From DATMER01 sp963741305 (lineage in GTDB: Bacteria; Acidobacteriota; Thermoanaerobaculia; Multivoradales; UBA5704), in assembly GCA_963741305.1 (NCBI GenBank), contig CAVUHL010000003.1, positions 7,874,001 to 7,938,000 on the forward strand: a DNA stretch of 64,000 nt, written 5' to 3'. The first letter of the stretch is position 1, and every line of letters begins with the position of its first letter. The position numbers were made by a program, and so were the translations under genes. Below, piece after piece: positions 1 to 7,873 of this stretch. The notes under the pieces were generated by a model, which searched no databases, was not told the DNA's origin, and saw only the letters and a list, made by a program, of their open reading frames with translations.

Positions 1-2
1 AG

Positions 3-461
3 CCGACACCCACGCCCCCGCCCACCGTCAACGTCGAGGGAGTCTGGATCGGCACCGCGAGCTCGCTCTCGGCGCGGGGGACCTGCCTGGCCGATGCGTT
101 CCTGCCGGTCACCGTGCCCGCGGTCTGGACCATCCAGCAGACCGGCGCCTCGATCACGGCCACGGAGGTCTTGAACAACGCGCAGGTGTGCGGCTTCACG
201 GGCACGGTGCTCGGCAACACGGTCGAGCTCCGGCTCGACCCTTCCCGCTCGCAGGCGGTCTGCAGCCTCCAGAACCTGGCCTGCCCCGGACCCCGGCCGG
301 TCCGCATCGAGCTGATCACTTCCCGTACCACCGTGCTCGGCGGCGTGGACGGCAACCGCATGACCATCACGAGCAACACGGTCTGGCGGGCGGTCGAGGT
401 CAGCACCGGCAACTCCCTGGGCGACTACGAGGTCTCGGGCCGCCAGGAGCTTACGCGGTAA
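3..461 (+). CDS. C-terminal part of a secreted protein (cut by window edge)
   Basis: The frame is open from the left edge to a TAA at 459-461, so the start lies outside the window. The visible 152 residues begin with a Thr/Pro linker and continue as a compact beta-rich domain with four cysteines, which would suit disulfide bonds outside the cytoplasm. It reads like a lipoprotein or exported domain of the kind common in Acidobacteria. I do not recognise a family and infer no function. The gene converges on the pseudopilin operon. Confidence 0.6.
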   Translation, partial: PTPTPPPTVNVEGVWIGTASSLSARGTCLADAFLPVTVPAVWTIQQTGASITATEVLNNAQVCGFTGTVLGNTVELRLDPSRSQAVCSLQNLACPGPRPVRIELITSRTTVLGGVDGNRMTITSNTVWRAVEVSTGNSLGDYEVSGRQELTR

Positions 462-467
462 GCCTTC

Positions 468-569
468 ATGCCTGTCCAGGTGCGCGGTTGTTGCTGTGGG
501 ATCCCCTTCGGTTGCGGGACCGTCGCCCTCCTGGGCCTGATCACGTCCCTCGCTGTCGCCTTCTTTTAA
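468..569 (+). CDS. Possible 33-residue cysteine-rich membrane peptide
   Basis: An ATG six bases after the preceding stop opens a 33-codon frame. It starts MPVQVRGCCCGIPFGCG and then forms one hydrophobic helix of about 16 residues ending in Phe-Phe. The close spacing to the upstream gene suggests co-transcription, and the TAA overlaps the TAA of the opposing pseudopilin gene by four bases. No convincing ribosome site is visible and composition alone cannot prove coding. It could be a small membrane peptide or a chance frame. Confidence 0.3.
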   Translation: MPVQVRGCCCGIPFGCGTVALLGLITSLAVAFF

Positions 570-955
570 CGCCGCCGCCAGCGCAGCACCTGGGGGGCGC
601 CTCCGGCAGGCCGGAGCACCTCGGCCTCGACAATCCTCTCGCGTCCGGCGTAGGTAGCGGTGGCCACGACCCGGTAGCGGCCGGGGGAGAGGAACCGCAC
701 CTCGCTGCGCAGCCGGCCGGGGCCGAGCCCATGCTCCCGGACTCCGTGGTGGTACGCGTCCTTGCTGAGCTCGGCCAGGGTCTCGGCCAGGGCGGCGTCG
801 GAGAGCGCGGTCAGGGTGACGGACTGGGCCTCGCGGCGGACGAGCCGCATCCGCAGCTGAAGCGAGGCTGCCACCAAGGCCAGCCCGATCGAAAGCAGGA
901 GGATCGCCAGCAGCACGGCGGCCAGCGCGAATCCATCGTCCCTCCTCCTCACCAT
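566..955 (-). CDS. Type II/IV pseudopilin, PilX/GspK-like
   Basis: A 129-residue protein with a short basic leader (MVRRRDDG), then F and a long hydrophobic helix from about residue 9 to 31. This is the class III prepilin signal cleaved after Gly by PilD/GspO. The usual Glu at +5 is absent, as in minor pseudopilins of the GspK/PilX type. The rest is a short globular domain, much shorter than true GspK. It is third in a three-gene minus-strand operon and its ATG overlaps the end of the upstream gene by seven bases. Likely role: tip or minor component of a pilus or secretion pseudopilus. Confidence 0.75.
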   Translation of the reverse strand: MVRRRDDGFALAAVLLAILLLSIGLALVAASLQLRMRLVRREAQSVTLTALSDAALAETLAELSKDAYHHGVREHGLGPGRLRSEVRFLSPGRYRVVATATYAGRERIVEAEVLRPAGGAPQVLRWRRR

Positions 956-1485
956 GCGGAGCCCAGCCCGGCTCCGCGTGGGGCCACCAGGAAGGTTTCG
1001 GACCGTTCCTCGGATTTGGGGCCGCGGTTTCCCGGCAGCGCGGGGAGCAGCCCGCGGCGGATGGCGCTGCGGCGATGGCTCAGCCTTACGGAGACCAGGC
1101 CGGGAGAGATCGGGGCGCAGCCCCAGGAAGTCACGCCGTACAAGGCCGGACCCTCTCCGCGGACCTTGCCGGTCTCGTCCACGACGGTCCGGCGCAGCTC
1201 GTCCCCGACCTTCTGGTACACGACCAGCCCCGCGGGATGGCCCTCCAGGAAGAGCGCCGGCCCCTCCAACCCTTCCAAAACCTCGAAGCCTGCCGCGGCC
1301 CGGATGTCGCCCTTCAGCCGAGCCACGACGAGAGGCATGGGCGCGTCGGCCTGCTCGGCCGCGGCATCCGTGAGCATCTGCGCCCCTTCCATCATCACCT
1401 GCGCCGCAAGGCCGAGCGCGAGGGACATCAGGAGCAGAGAAATCAGCAGCTCGACCAGGGTGAAACCCGCTTGGGAGCCCTCCAC
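949..1485 (-). CDS. Pseudopilin, PilW/GspJ-like
   Basis: From a GTG at 1485 the product starts MEGSQAG|FTLVELLISL, a textbook prepilin leader with Gly-Phe cleavage and Glu at +5. About 178 residues. The frame stays open upstream through a 42-bp repeat array to an ATG at 1722 that overlaps the preceding stop as ATGA, so an alternative start would add about 79 repeat-encoded residues. I prefer the short start because pseudopilin leaders are short, though no strong ribosome site precedes it. Middle gene of a GspI-J-K-like operon whose products assemble the pseudopilus tip in the inner membrane and periplasm. Confidence 0.7.
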   Translation of the reverse strand: MEGSQAGFTLVELLISLLLMSLALGLAAQVMMEGAQMLTDAAAEQADAPMPLVVARLKGDIRAAAGFEVLEGLEGPALFLEGHPAGLVVYQKVGDELRRTVVDETGKVRGEGPALYGVTSWGCAPISPGLVSVRLSHRRSAIRRGLLPALPGNRGPKSEERSETFLVAPRGAGLGSAW

Positions 1486-1715
1486 CCGGCGTTTGGAAGC
1501 GGCAACGAGTGGGTAGACGCCTCTACCCGATCGTTGGGAGCCGGAAACGAGTGGGTAGCTTCCGCCAACCGCTCGTTGGGAGCCGGAAACGAGTGGGTAG
1601 CTTCCGCCAACCGCTCGTTGGCAGCTGGAAACGTGTGGGTAGACCCCTCTACCCATTCGTTGGCAGCCGGAAACGAGTGGGTGGCCCCTTCCAACGGCTC
1701 GTTGGGAGCTCCCGG
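1481..1715. repeat. Array A: 42-bp tandem repeat of paired inverted 21-bp half-units
   Basis: The core CGTT(T)GG recurs at 1490, 1532, 1574, 1616, 1658 and 1700, exactly 42 bp apart. Between these lie inverted cores of the type AACGAGTGGGTAG, so each unit is an imperfect hairpin (CTCGTT at 1572-1577 facing AACGAG at 1588-1593). Because 42 is a multiple of three, the reading frame of the neighbouring pseudopilin gene stays open across the whole array. The array fills the gap between two pseudopilin genes. It belongs to the same ~21-bp register family as the arrays near 51 kb and 63.9 kb. Confidence 0.9.
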
Positions 1716-1718
1716 GGC

Positions 1719-2102
1719 TCATGGCCGCCACACCATCGTCTCGACCTGTCTTTCGAACGTCTGGTCCCGAACCTCGTAGACGGCACGCAGGACGACCCGG
1801 TAGAGCCCTGGCGATTCCGTTTGGGGCTCGACCTCGACCCAGATGACCGGATTGTCCGGGGTGCCTGTGCCGCGGCGCTCGGATTGTAGGGGGAGGGCGC
1901 CGGTGCGCAGGGCTTCGAGCGTGGATTCCAGGGCGCCCACGGCGAGGCGCTGGGCATCGAGCCGGCGCACCGCTCCGGGCTGGCCGAAGAGGAGCGGCAG
2001 CCCCATCAGCAGGGCCACGCTCAGCAGGACCAGGGCGACGAGGCTCTCGACGAGGATGGAGCCGCGTTGACAGGAGGAAGACAGGGGCGCCGCCGGAGGC
2101 AT
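1719..2102 (-). CDS. Pseudopilin, PilV/GspI-like
   Basis: A 127-residue protein with leader ending CQRG, then SILVESLVALVLLSVALL, the prepilin cleavage site and N-terminal helix with Glu at +5. Ser at +1 rather than Phe/Met is seen in some minor pilins. First gene of the pseudopilin set; its TGA overlaps an ATG at 1722 as ATGA. Proteins of this type are processed by the prepilin peptidase and join the pseudopilus or type IV pilus tip. No ATPase or platform gene is in view, so it cannot be assigned to secretion versus pilus. Confidence 0.75.
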   Translation of the reverse strand: MPPAAPLSSSCQRGSILVESLVALVLLSVALLMGLPLLFGQPGAVRRLDAQRLAVGALESTLEALRTGALPLQSERRGTGTPDNPVIWVEVEPQTESPGLYRVVLRAVYEVRDQTFERQVETMVWRP

Positions 2103-2139
2103 CCTGGCATTGTACCGGCGGCGCCCTGGGAGGAGGGGC

Positions 2140-2694
2140 CTACAGCTCTGTGGCTTTGTTCCGCTCGCGGACCGCGGCCACGATCAGCCAGAGGCCGACG
2201 CCGATCAGGAGGACCGGCCAGAGGTCATAGAGCCAGCGGAGGTCGATGTCGACGTACTGCTCCAGCGTGGCGACGATGCCGAGCAGGGTCAGGACGATTC
2301 CAGCGATCAGCCCACCCTGTCCCGCCTTCGGGCGGTCAGGCCGGTCGAGCAGCCCGAGATCCTGGGCATAGCCGTAGTTGATGAGCATGGCCTGGCGATA
2401 GGAATCCAGCACGCTGAAGGCCCAGAAGAAGATCATCGTCATGACGAAGAACGGGCTCCCGTTGTGCTCCACCAGGCCCATCAGGCCGGCCACGATCAGG
2501 AACTGGATCAGGCCCCGCACGTAGAGGCCGTTGTAGACGTTGCCCATGCCCGGGAAGCCGGACAGAAAGCCAGCGAACAGCGGGCGCTTGCGCTCGAATG
2601 CCGCGGGCGCGACGGCCGGCACAGGTACGGCCTGCGGTGGCGCCTGCGGTAGATGGTCAGGATGCTGAGGCCAGGAGCTCTCGGCAGGGGTCAT
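2140..2694 (-). CDS. Four-helix membrane protein of the sigma/anti-sigma operon
   Basis: 184 residues: a Pro-rich cytoplasmic stretch of about 35 residues, then four predicted membrane helices near residues 38-75, 85-110, 128-148 and 155-175. The first part resembles TM2-type proteins (Gly-rich GFLSGFPGMGNVYNG) and the last two helices resemble the LiaF/DUF5668 membrane region. Its ATG overlaps the anti-sigma stop as ATGA, so it is translationally coupled to the sigma/anti-sigma pair. Probably part of an envelope-stress response; exact role unknown. Confidence 0.7.
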   Translation of the reverse strand: MTPAESSWPQHPDHLPQAPPQAVPVPAVAPAAFERKRPLFAGFLSGFPGMGNVYNGLYVRGLIQFLIVAGLMGLVEHNGSPFFVMTMIFFWAFSVLDSYRQAMLINYGYAQDLGLLDRPDRPKAGQGGLIAGIVLTLLGIVATLEQYVDIDLRWLYDLWPVLLIGVGLWLIVAAVRERNKATEL

Positions 2695-3269
2695 CGGATT
2701 CTCCTTGTGATCAGGGGTTCGAGGGAACGAATGGACTCTGAAAGCTCGTCAACCCGGTGATCCAGGCTGCCGAGCGAATCTTCGATAGAGCGGCGGGTCT
2801 CGCCATACCGCTCGCGGACGGTGTTTTCCCAGACGTCCAGACGCTCGCGGCCTTCATCCAGGCGCTCTGATACGGCGTGGGACATCCGGTCGGCCGCCTG
2901 CCGGCCGAGGTGGACCGGGTTGCCCGAGGTGAGGCCCACGAGGACGGCCATCAGGTAGCTCGCGGCCACGGCGTAGCGCGACGTGCGGATCCACGCCGGT
3001 ATCGCGCGCGGAGCCTGGCGGCGGGCCAGCCCTCGAAGGCGGTCCCGCAGCGGATCGGGGAGCGGAGCCTGAGGCAGCGGCAGCCTGGGACCGGGATTTG
3101 TTGCACCCGGGATGGCGCGCAGCCTCGAGCGCAGCCCGGCCGGCAGCGGGATCTTGAAGGCGGCCCGCTCCATCGCCGCGGCATAGGCGGCGCACGGCGG
3201 GCAGCTCTGCCGGTGCGGATCGCCGGGCTCGAGCTCGGCACGGAAGCGGCGGCAGTCGGGCCTCAGCAT
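2691..3269 (-). CDS. Zinc-finger anti-sigma factor, single membrane helix
   Basis: 192 residues. The N-terminus carries His-X3-Cys-X2-Cys (HRQSCPPC, about residues 19-26), the zinc anti-sigma signature. One membrane helix follows (YAVAASYLMAVLVGL, near residue 115) and then a charged, probably coiled-coil tail in the periplasm. I chose the ATG at 3269, which overlaps the end of the sigma gene by seven bases; upstream extension would run inside the sigma gene. Expected role: hold the ECF sigma factor at the inner membrane until an envelope signal arrives. Confidence 0.8.
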   Translation of the reverse strand: MLRPDCRRFRAELEPGDPHRQSCPPCAAYAAAMERAAFKIPLPAGLRSRLRAIPGATNPGPRLPLPQAPLPDPLRDRLRGLARRQAPRAIPAWIRTSRYAVAASYLMAVLVGLTSGNPVHLGRQAADRMSHAVSERLDEGRERLDVWENTVRERYGETRRSIEDSLGSLDHRVDELSESIRSLEPLITRRIR

Positions 3270-3877
3270 GGCGACACCTCCAGAGCCGAGCCAACTGCAC
3301 GCTCGGTCCAGCGGGAACGGAAGCGGGCCTGGACACGCTCCGCCACATCCAGGCGGGCGCGGTGGAGCCGCGACTTCACGGTCCCCAGCGGGATGTCCAG
3401 GTAAGACGAGACCTCCTCCAGGCTCCAGCCCTGGAGGTCGCGCAGCAGAACGACCTCGGCCAGATCCTCGGGCATCTCGCGGAGCGCCGAGTGCACGGCC
3501 TCGATTTCCTCCCGCAGCTGCGCCCGGGCCTGGATGTCGTCCCCGCCCGGAACATGGGCGAGGATCTCCTCGGACACCCAGACGGAGCGCCGTTCCTGGC
3601 GCATGCGCCGGTAGTGGTCGATACACAGGTTGCGCGACAGGCGCAGGGCCCAGGAGGCGAGCGGGCAGTCGCCCCGGTACTGGCGGAGGTTCTGGTGGAG
3701 CCTCAGGAAGATCTCCTGTGTAAGATCCTCCGCCTCTTCCCGCGAGCCGGCGAAATGGAGCGCGAGGTTGTAGAGCCTCCCGCCATAGAGGTCAATCAGC
3801 TCGTCCCAGGCATCGGCCTGCCCCGCGGCGGCGCGCCGGGCGAGGAGCAGGTCGGAAGGGGGGACGGGAGCGATCAT
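3263..3877 (-). CDS. ECF-type RNA polymerase sigma factor
   Basis: 204 residues with sigma-70 region 2 (about residues 20-90, including AEDLTQEIFLRLHQNL) and region 4 (about 130-185, MPEDLAEVVLLRDLQGWSLEEVSSYLDIPLG broken here only for description, then GTVKSRLHRAR). Length is normal for an ECF factor. The ATG is preceded by a GGGAGA purine-rich ribosome site. It leads a tightly coupled operon with an anti-sigma factor and a membrane protein, so it probably responds to an envelope signal and may activate its own operon. Confidence 0.93.
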   Translation of the reverse strand: MIAPVPPSDLLLARRAAAGQADAWDELIDLYGGRLYNLALHFAGSREEAEDLTQEIFLRLHQNLRQYRGDCPLASWALRLSRNLCIDHYRRMRQERRSVWVSEEILAHVPGGDDIQARAQLREEIEAVHSALREMPEDLAEVVLLRDLQGWSLEEVSSYLDIPLGTVKSRLHRARLDVAERVQARFRSRWTERAVGSALEVSPC

Positions 3878-3984
3878 GGATTCTCTCTTCTCTCCCTAAG
3901 ACGAGAGCGCGAGCGAAAAGGTTCGGGTGGGACTCTTTTCAATTGCTCTATAAGGTTGTAGCCTGAGGGCCGGAGGAGGTCCAT

Positions 3985-5850
3985 ATGACTCGCGCCACGC
4001 TTCTGTCTCTCCTGATTCTGCTGACCATCGCGCCGCTCTCGGCGACCGTCCCCGCCAATTTCACCGACAGCCTGGTCACCAGCCTCGGCGCCCCGACCGC
4101 CTTGGCCTTCACCCCCGACGGCCGGCTGCTGATCACCACCCAGGCCGGGGTGCTGAGGATCTACCAGGGAGGGGCGCTGCTGACGACCCCCGCCCTGACG
4201 TTCCCGGCAAGCTCCATCTGTACCAACTCCGAGCGGGGGCTCCTCGGTGTCGCGGTAGACCCCGAGTTCGTACCGACCGGCTACATCTACCTTTTCTACA
4301 CCTTCGAGAAGCCGGGCGGCGACTGCGTCAACCGGGTCTCCCGCTTCGTCCTGCCGGCCGGCAACGTGATCAATCCCGCCACGGAGCTGGTCCTGGTGGA
4401 CAACATGCCGTCGCCCGCCGGCAACCACAACGCCGGAGACGTCCACTTCGGCCGCGACGGCTACCTCTACATCTCCATCGGGGACGGCGGCTGCGACTAC
4501 GCTGAAGACAGCGGCTGTGCCGGGGCGAACGACGCGGCCCGGGACGAGCACGTGCTGACCGGCAAGGTCCTGAGGATCACCCGCGACGGCAACATCCCGC
4601 TGGACAACCCATTTCAGGGACCGGGAACGGCGCGCTGCAACGCCACCGCGCAGACCACCGACGGCAACCAGTGCTGGGAGACCTTCGGCTGGGGGCTGCG
4701 CAACCCGTTCCGCATCGCCTTCGACCCCAATGCCGCGGGCACCCGGTTCTTCATCAACGACGTCGGCCAGGGCCTCTGGGAGGAGATCGACCAGGGCACG
4801 GCTGGCGCGGACTACGGCTGGAATCTCTGTGAGGGGGCGCACAACAACAACTCCCTCGCCGCCTGCTCGAACGCTCCGCCCGGCCACGTCCCCCCGGTCT
4901 ACGACTATCGGCACGGCGTGGTGATCCCGGGAACGACCAGCCCGACCAACTGCAACTCGATCACCGGCGGCGCGTTCCTGCCCAACGGCGTGTGGCCCGG
5001 GTTCGACGGCTCCTACCTGTTCGGCGACTTCGTGTGCGGCGAGATCTTCAAGCTGACCTTTTCGGGCTCCTGGTCGGCCGCGGACTTCGGCCAGAGCCTG
5101 GGAGGCGTGACCACGATGATCTTCGGCCCCCACGGCAGCGGCGGCCGGGCGCTCTACTACGCCACCTTCAACGGCGGCGGGCAGGTGCGGAGGATCTCCT
5201 ACCAGGAAGCGGGGAATGCCCCGCCGGTCGCGGCCGCCTCGGCAGACGCCGACTCCGGCGCCGTGCCGTTCACCGTCACCTTCGCCGCCGCCGGCAGCTC
5301 CGACCCCGACGCGGGAGACACCCTGACGTACTTCTGGGACTTCGGAGATGGTACGGCGGAGACCTCGACCACGAGTCTGACGATCGGTCACACCTACGTG
5401 AACCCCGGGGACTACACGGCCACGCTGCGCGTTCGGGACAACCATTTTGCGTTCTCGGCCCCGGACACCGTGCCCATCCACGCCCCGGCGGGGCCTCTGG
5501 ACTTCTTCACCGTCACCCCCTGCCGGCTCGTGGACACGCGGCCTGCCAGTGCAGCGCTGGCCGGCTCGACGCGGAGCTTCGCGGGCACGGCCGCGTGCGG
5601 GATCCCTGCGACGGCCCAGGCCCTTGCGGCAAACGTCACGGCGATCAACCCGTCGAGCGCCGGCTATCTGCAGATCCTGCCGGGCGGCACGTCGGCCACC
5701 TACACCTTCGCCCTCCACTTCGCCGCCGGGCAGACGCGGTCGAACAACGCGCTTCTGCTCCTGGGTACCGACGGAGATTTCCTGGTGACCGCGGGGCTCC
5801 CCACGGGCTCAGTCGACGTGGTCGTGGACGTGGTGGGCTGGTTCGAATAG
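3985..5850 (+). CDS. Secreted PQQ-dependent sugar dehydrogenase with PKD and VDTR tail domains
   Basis: 621 residues. Signal peptide about 1-20; GSDH-type six-bladed propeller about 25-400 with the family's GLLGVAVDPEF, NHNAGDVHFGRDGYLY, GKVLRI and GLRNPFRIAFDP motifs; PKD domain about 412-498 (YFWDFGDGTAET); a final Ig-like domain from about 505 (CRLVDTRPA) seen at the C-terminus of many acidobacterial secreted proteins. Known family role: PQQ-linked oxidation of aldoses in the periplasm or outside. GGAGG lies before the ATG. The appended domains suggest surface or matrix attachment. Several Cys pairs fit an exported enzyme. Confidence 0.9.
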   Translation: MTRATLLSLLILLTIAPLSATVPANFTDSLVTSLGAPTALAFTPDGRLLITTQAGVLRIYQGGALLTTPALTFPASSICTNSERGLLGVAVDPEFVPTGYIYLFYTFEKPGGDCVNRVSRFVLPAGNVINPATELVLVDNMPSPAGNHNAGDVHFGRDGYLYISIGDGGCDYAEDSGCAGANDAARDEHVLTGKVLRITRDGNIPLDNPFQGPGTARCNATAQTTDGNQCWETFGWGLRNPFRIAFDPNAAGTRFFINDVGQGLWEEIDQGTAGADYGWNLCEGAHNNNSLAACSNAPPGHVPPVYDYRHGVVIPGTTSPTNCNSITGGAFLPNGVWPGFDGSYLFGDFVCGEIFKLTFSGSWSAADFGQSLGGVTTMIFGPHGSGGRALYYATFNGGGQVRRISYQEAGNAPPVAAASADADSGAVPFTVTFAAAGSSDPDAGDTLTYFWDFGDGTAETSTTSLTIGHTYVNPGDYTATLRVRDNHFAFSAPDTVPIHAPAGPLDFFTVTPCRLVDTRPASAALAGSTRSFAGTAACGIPATAQALAANVTAINPSSAGYLQILPGGTSATYTFALHFAAGQTRSNNALLLLGTDGDFLVTAGLPTGSVDVVVDVVGWFE

Positions 5851-5924
5851 GGGGGCGCCATGAATGTCGCCCCTACAACCAAGCTCCGATCTCGCTTGTA
5901 GGGGCGTGATTCATCACGCCCCTA
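5848..5924. terminator. Paired GGGGCG hairpins between convergent genes
   Basis: Two palindromes: an imperfect one at 5848-5875 (TAGGGG...CCCCTA arms) and a perfect one at 5899-5924, with arms TAGGGGCGTGA and TCACGCCCCTA around the loop TTCA. The second contains the stop codon of the minus-strand phosphatase gene. There is no T-run, so this is either a terminator for both convergent genes or a dispersed palindromic repeat of a type common in environmental genomes. Confidence 0.65.
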
Positions 5925-6455
5925 AGGCTTGGGGCGCCGGGAGGCCTTCAGCTCGTTGACCAGCTCATGGACCCGCTCGCCCAGCTCCGGGTCGCTGAGG
6001 CCGGCCGCCTGTGCCCGGGCCAGGGCCTGATCCTCGGGCATGCCGTTCTCGAGCACCAGCCAGGCGTAGTAGAGGCTGCCGGCCCGGTTGCCGCTGCTGC
6101 AATGGATCAGGGCCGGCCGCTCGGCATTGCTCAGCACGGTCAGGAAGTACTTGATCGTGGACGTATCGAGCGTGTCCGGCGTCACCGCGATGTTCGAGTA
6201 CTCCAGCTTCGCCTTGCGGGCAGCCTTCTCCTCGTCGAAGCCACGGTCCTCGGTCAGGGGGCGGAGGTCGATCACGGTCTTGTAGCCCGCCTTGCCCGCG
6301 GCCTTGAGCTGCTTGGCGGTCGGTTGACCCGCGATGAGGAGGCCCTCCTCGGGCTGAGTGGCGTTGGGGATGCCGAAGCCGGGAGGTTCGGGAGCCTGGG
6401 CAAAAGCGGGCAGGGCGAGCAGGATGAGAGCGGTGATCGCAGGCAGGATCCTCAT
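5922..6455 (-). CDS. Secreted cysteine phosphatase of the DSP/BLH type
   Basis: 177 residues with a clear signal peptide (MRILPAITALILLALPAFAQA). The P-loop HCSSGNRAG (Cys119, Arg124) is the HCX5R active site of dual-specificity/tyrosine phosphatases. The upstream segment GLLIAGQPTAKQLKAAGKAG and TVIDLR match the beta-lactamase-hydrolase-like phosphatase family. The likely reaction is phosphate ester hydrolysis in the periplasm; the substrate is unknown. Monocistronic; the stop lies in a hairpin shared with the convergent sugar dehydrogenase gene. Confidence 0.85.
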   Translation of the reverse strand: MRILPAITALILLALPAFAQAPEPPGFGIPNATQPEEGLLIAGQPTAKQLKAAGKAGYKTVIDLRPLTEDRGFDEEKAARKAKLEYSNIAVTPDTLDTSTIKYFLTVLSNAERPALIHCSSGNRAGSLYYAWLVLENGMPEDQALARAQAAGLSDPELGERVHELVNELKASRRPKP

Positions 6456-6471
6456 GGAAGGAAGCGTACGC

Positions 6472-6861
6472 CTATTCCGGCTCGCGGACCAGCAGGCCCA
6501 GGAGGTCCGACGAGGTGACGATCCCCACGACCCGCTCGCCGCTGGTGACCAGCAGGCGATGGATGTGGCTGTTGATCAGGGTCTCGGCCACCTCGGGGAT
6601 GGGCGTCTCCGCGTCCACCGAATAGATGGCCGGGGTCATGATGTCGCGCACCCTCATCTGGTTCTCTTCGCCGGATCCCGCCCGCTCCGCGGCGAGGTCG
6701 GTGACCGAGACGACGCCCACGAGCCGCCCTTCCGGATCGACCACGGGCGCGCCGGAGATCTCGCTCTCGACCAGGAACCTCGCCAGCTCCTCGACGCTCA
6801 TGTCCTCCTGGACCACGAGCACGTTGGGATTCATGACGTCGGCGGCAATGATCGGTCTCAT
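6472..6861 (-). CDS. Stand-alone CBS-domain pair protein
   Basis: 129 residues made only of two CBS motifs (about 5-62 and 72-127; VMNPNVLVV and IMTPAIYSV are the two repeat starts). Such pairs bind adenine nucleotides or S-adenosyl ligands and act as energy sensors for partner proteins. A GGGAGG site lies eight bases before the ATG. No obvious partner domain or neighbour; the downstream phosphatase gene is co-directional with a 17-base gap, so they may be co-transcribed. Confidence 0.9.
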   Translation of the reverse strand: MRPIIAADVMNPNVLVVQEDMSVEELARFLVESEISGAPVVDPEGRLVGVVSVTDLAAERAGSGEENQMRVRDIMTPAIYSVDAETPIPEVAETLINSHIHRLLVTSGERVVGIVTSSDLLGLLVREPE

Positions 6862-6918
6862 GAGTGTCCTCCCTTCGACAAGAGCCTACCGTGCAGCGGG
6901 GTACACTACGCCCCGATC

Positions 6919-7710
6919 ATGGAAAAGCGCTACCGTTTGTACATCGACGAGTCCGGAGACCATACTTTCAAGCTGGCTGAAAGCGACAACCATCGCTACC
7001 TCGGGCTGCTCGGAATCTGGTTCGACGTGGAGAGTGCCTACCGAAGCTTCGCCGAGGCTCTCACCTCCTTGAAGGCGGATCTGTTCGGCTCGCACCCGGA
7101 TGATCCGCCGATCTGCCTGCACCGGAAAGACATCGTCGAGCGCAGGACGATCTTTGGACGGCTTCGGGACCCTGGGCTGAACCAGCGTTTTGAGGAGGGA
7201 CTCCTGAAAGCCGTTCATGACGCTCCCTTTTCCATGACCTGCGTGGTCATCGACAAGGCCTCGCACCGTACGAAAACGTATCGCGAGCTCTTTCATCCCT
7301 ATCACTACTGCATAGCAGCCCTCTTGGAGCGCTATGCGGGGTGGCTCGAGCTCCATGGCGCTAGAGGCGACGTGATGGCGGAGTCGAGAGGCCGAAGCGA
7401 AGATCGGGAGCTTCTGGAGGCCTTCGAGGTCAGTTTGGAGAAAGGTACGAGGTTCCACTCGGCAGAACAGTTCAAGGAGGTTCTGACAAGCGGGAAGATC
7501 AAGCTGAAGAAGAAGGAGCATGCCATCCCCGGCCTGGAGCTGGCAGACCTCCTGGCCTATCCGTTCAAGCGGGAAATGGTGGCGGAAAGGCGAGGGGAGG
7601 AGCCGCCTCGAGACTTTAGCTCCGCCCTGCTCGATGCGGCGCGATCGAAGATCAACTGTCAGCTCCATACGGGGAGAGTCACAGGGTACGGCAAGGTATG
7701 GCTGGACTAA
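6919..7710 (+). CDS. DUF3800 protein
   Basis: 263 residues starting MEKRYRLYIDESGDHTF, the hallmark N-terminus of DUF3800, with a conserved C-terminal segment IPGLELADLLAYPFKR. The family has an RNase H-like fold with acidic residues (Asp/Glu near residue 10, Asp near the LELADL motif), suggesting a nuclease. It is often found in defence islands and accessory regions. Base composition is noticeably less GC-rich than neighbours, hinting at transfer. The ATG at 6919 is chosen because the open frame further upstream runs antisense through the CBS gene. Confidence 0.88.
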   Translation: MEKRYRLYIDESGDHTFKLAESDNHRYLGLLGIWFDVESAYRSFAEALTSLKADLFGSHPDDPPICLHRKDIVERRTIFGRLRDPGLNQRFEEGLLKAVHDAPFSMTCVVIDKASHRTKTYRELFHPYHYCIAALLERYAGWLELHGARGDVMAESRGRSEDRELLEAFEVSLEKGTRFHSAEQFKEVLTSGKIKLKKKEHAIPGLELADLLAYPFKREMVAERRGEEPPRDFSSALLDAARSKINCQLHTGRVTGYGKVWLD

Positions 7711-7717
7711 AATGAAA

Positions 7718-7761
7718 AGGGCCCCTTCCGGAGCCCTGTTCACGCTAGCCCTTCCGGGCTA
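7718..7761 (+). terminator. Tandem GC-rich hairpins after the DUF3800 gene
   Basis: Two stem-loops follow the stop: 7718-7737 (AGGGC..GCCCT arms, TTCC loop region) and 7746-7761 (TAGCCC and GGGCTA around TTCC). Both have the same TTCC loop. No long T-run follows, but the position directly after the gene supports termination. Confidence 0.6.
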
Positions 7762-7873
7762 TCCACCTGCGGCAAGCCGCCGCATTGGGTTTAGAATACG
7801 CCCCCAGCTCCAGAGTGTCAATCCTTTTTACGCCCGGATTGCGCTGGCGAAGCCGGGATAGACTAACCCGCTC

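Noticed and set aside
3874..5718. 614-codon minus-strand frame opposite the sugar dehydrogenase
   Set aside because: Composition is Arg/Gly/Val-rich with no domain; the plus strand has the full GSDH and PKD pattern.
6358..6918. Long N-terminal extension of the DUF3800 gene
   Set aside because: It runs antisense through the CBS gene; the family start MEKRYRLYIDESGD is at 6919.
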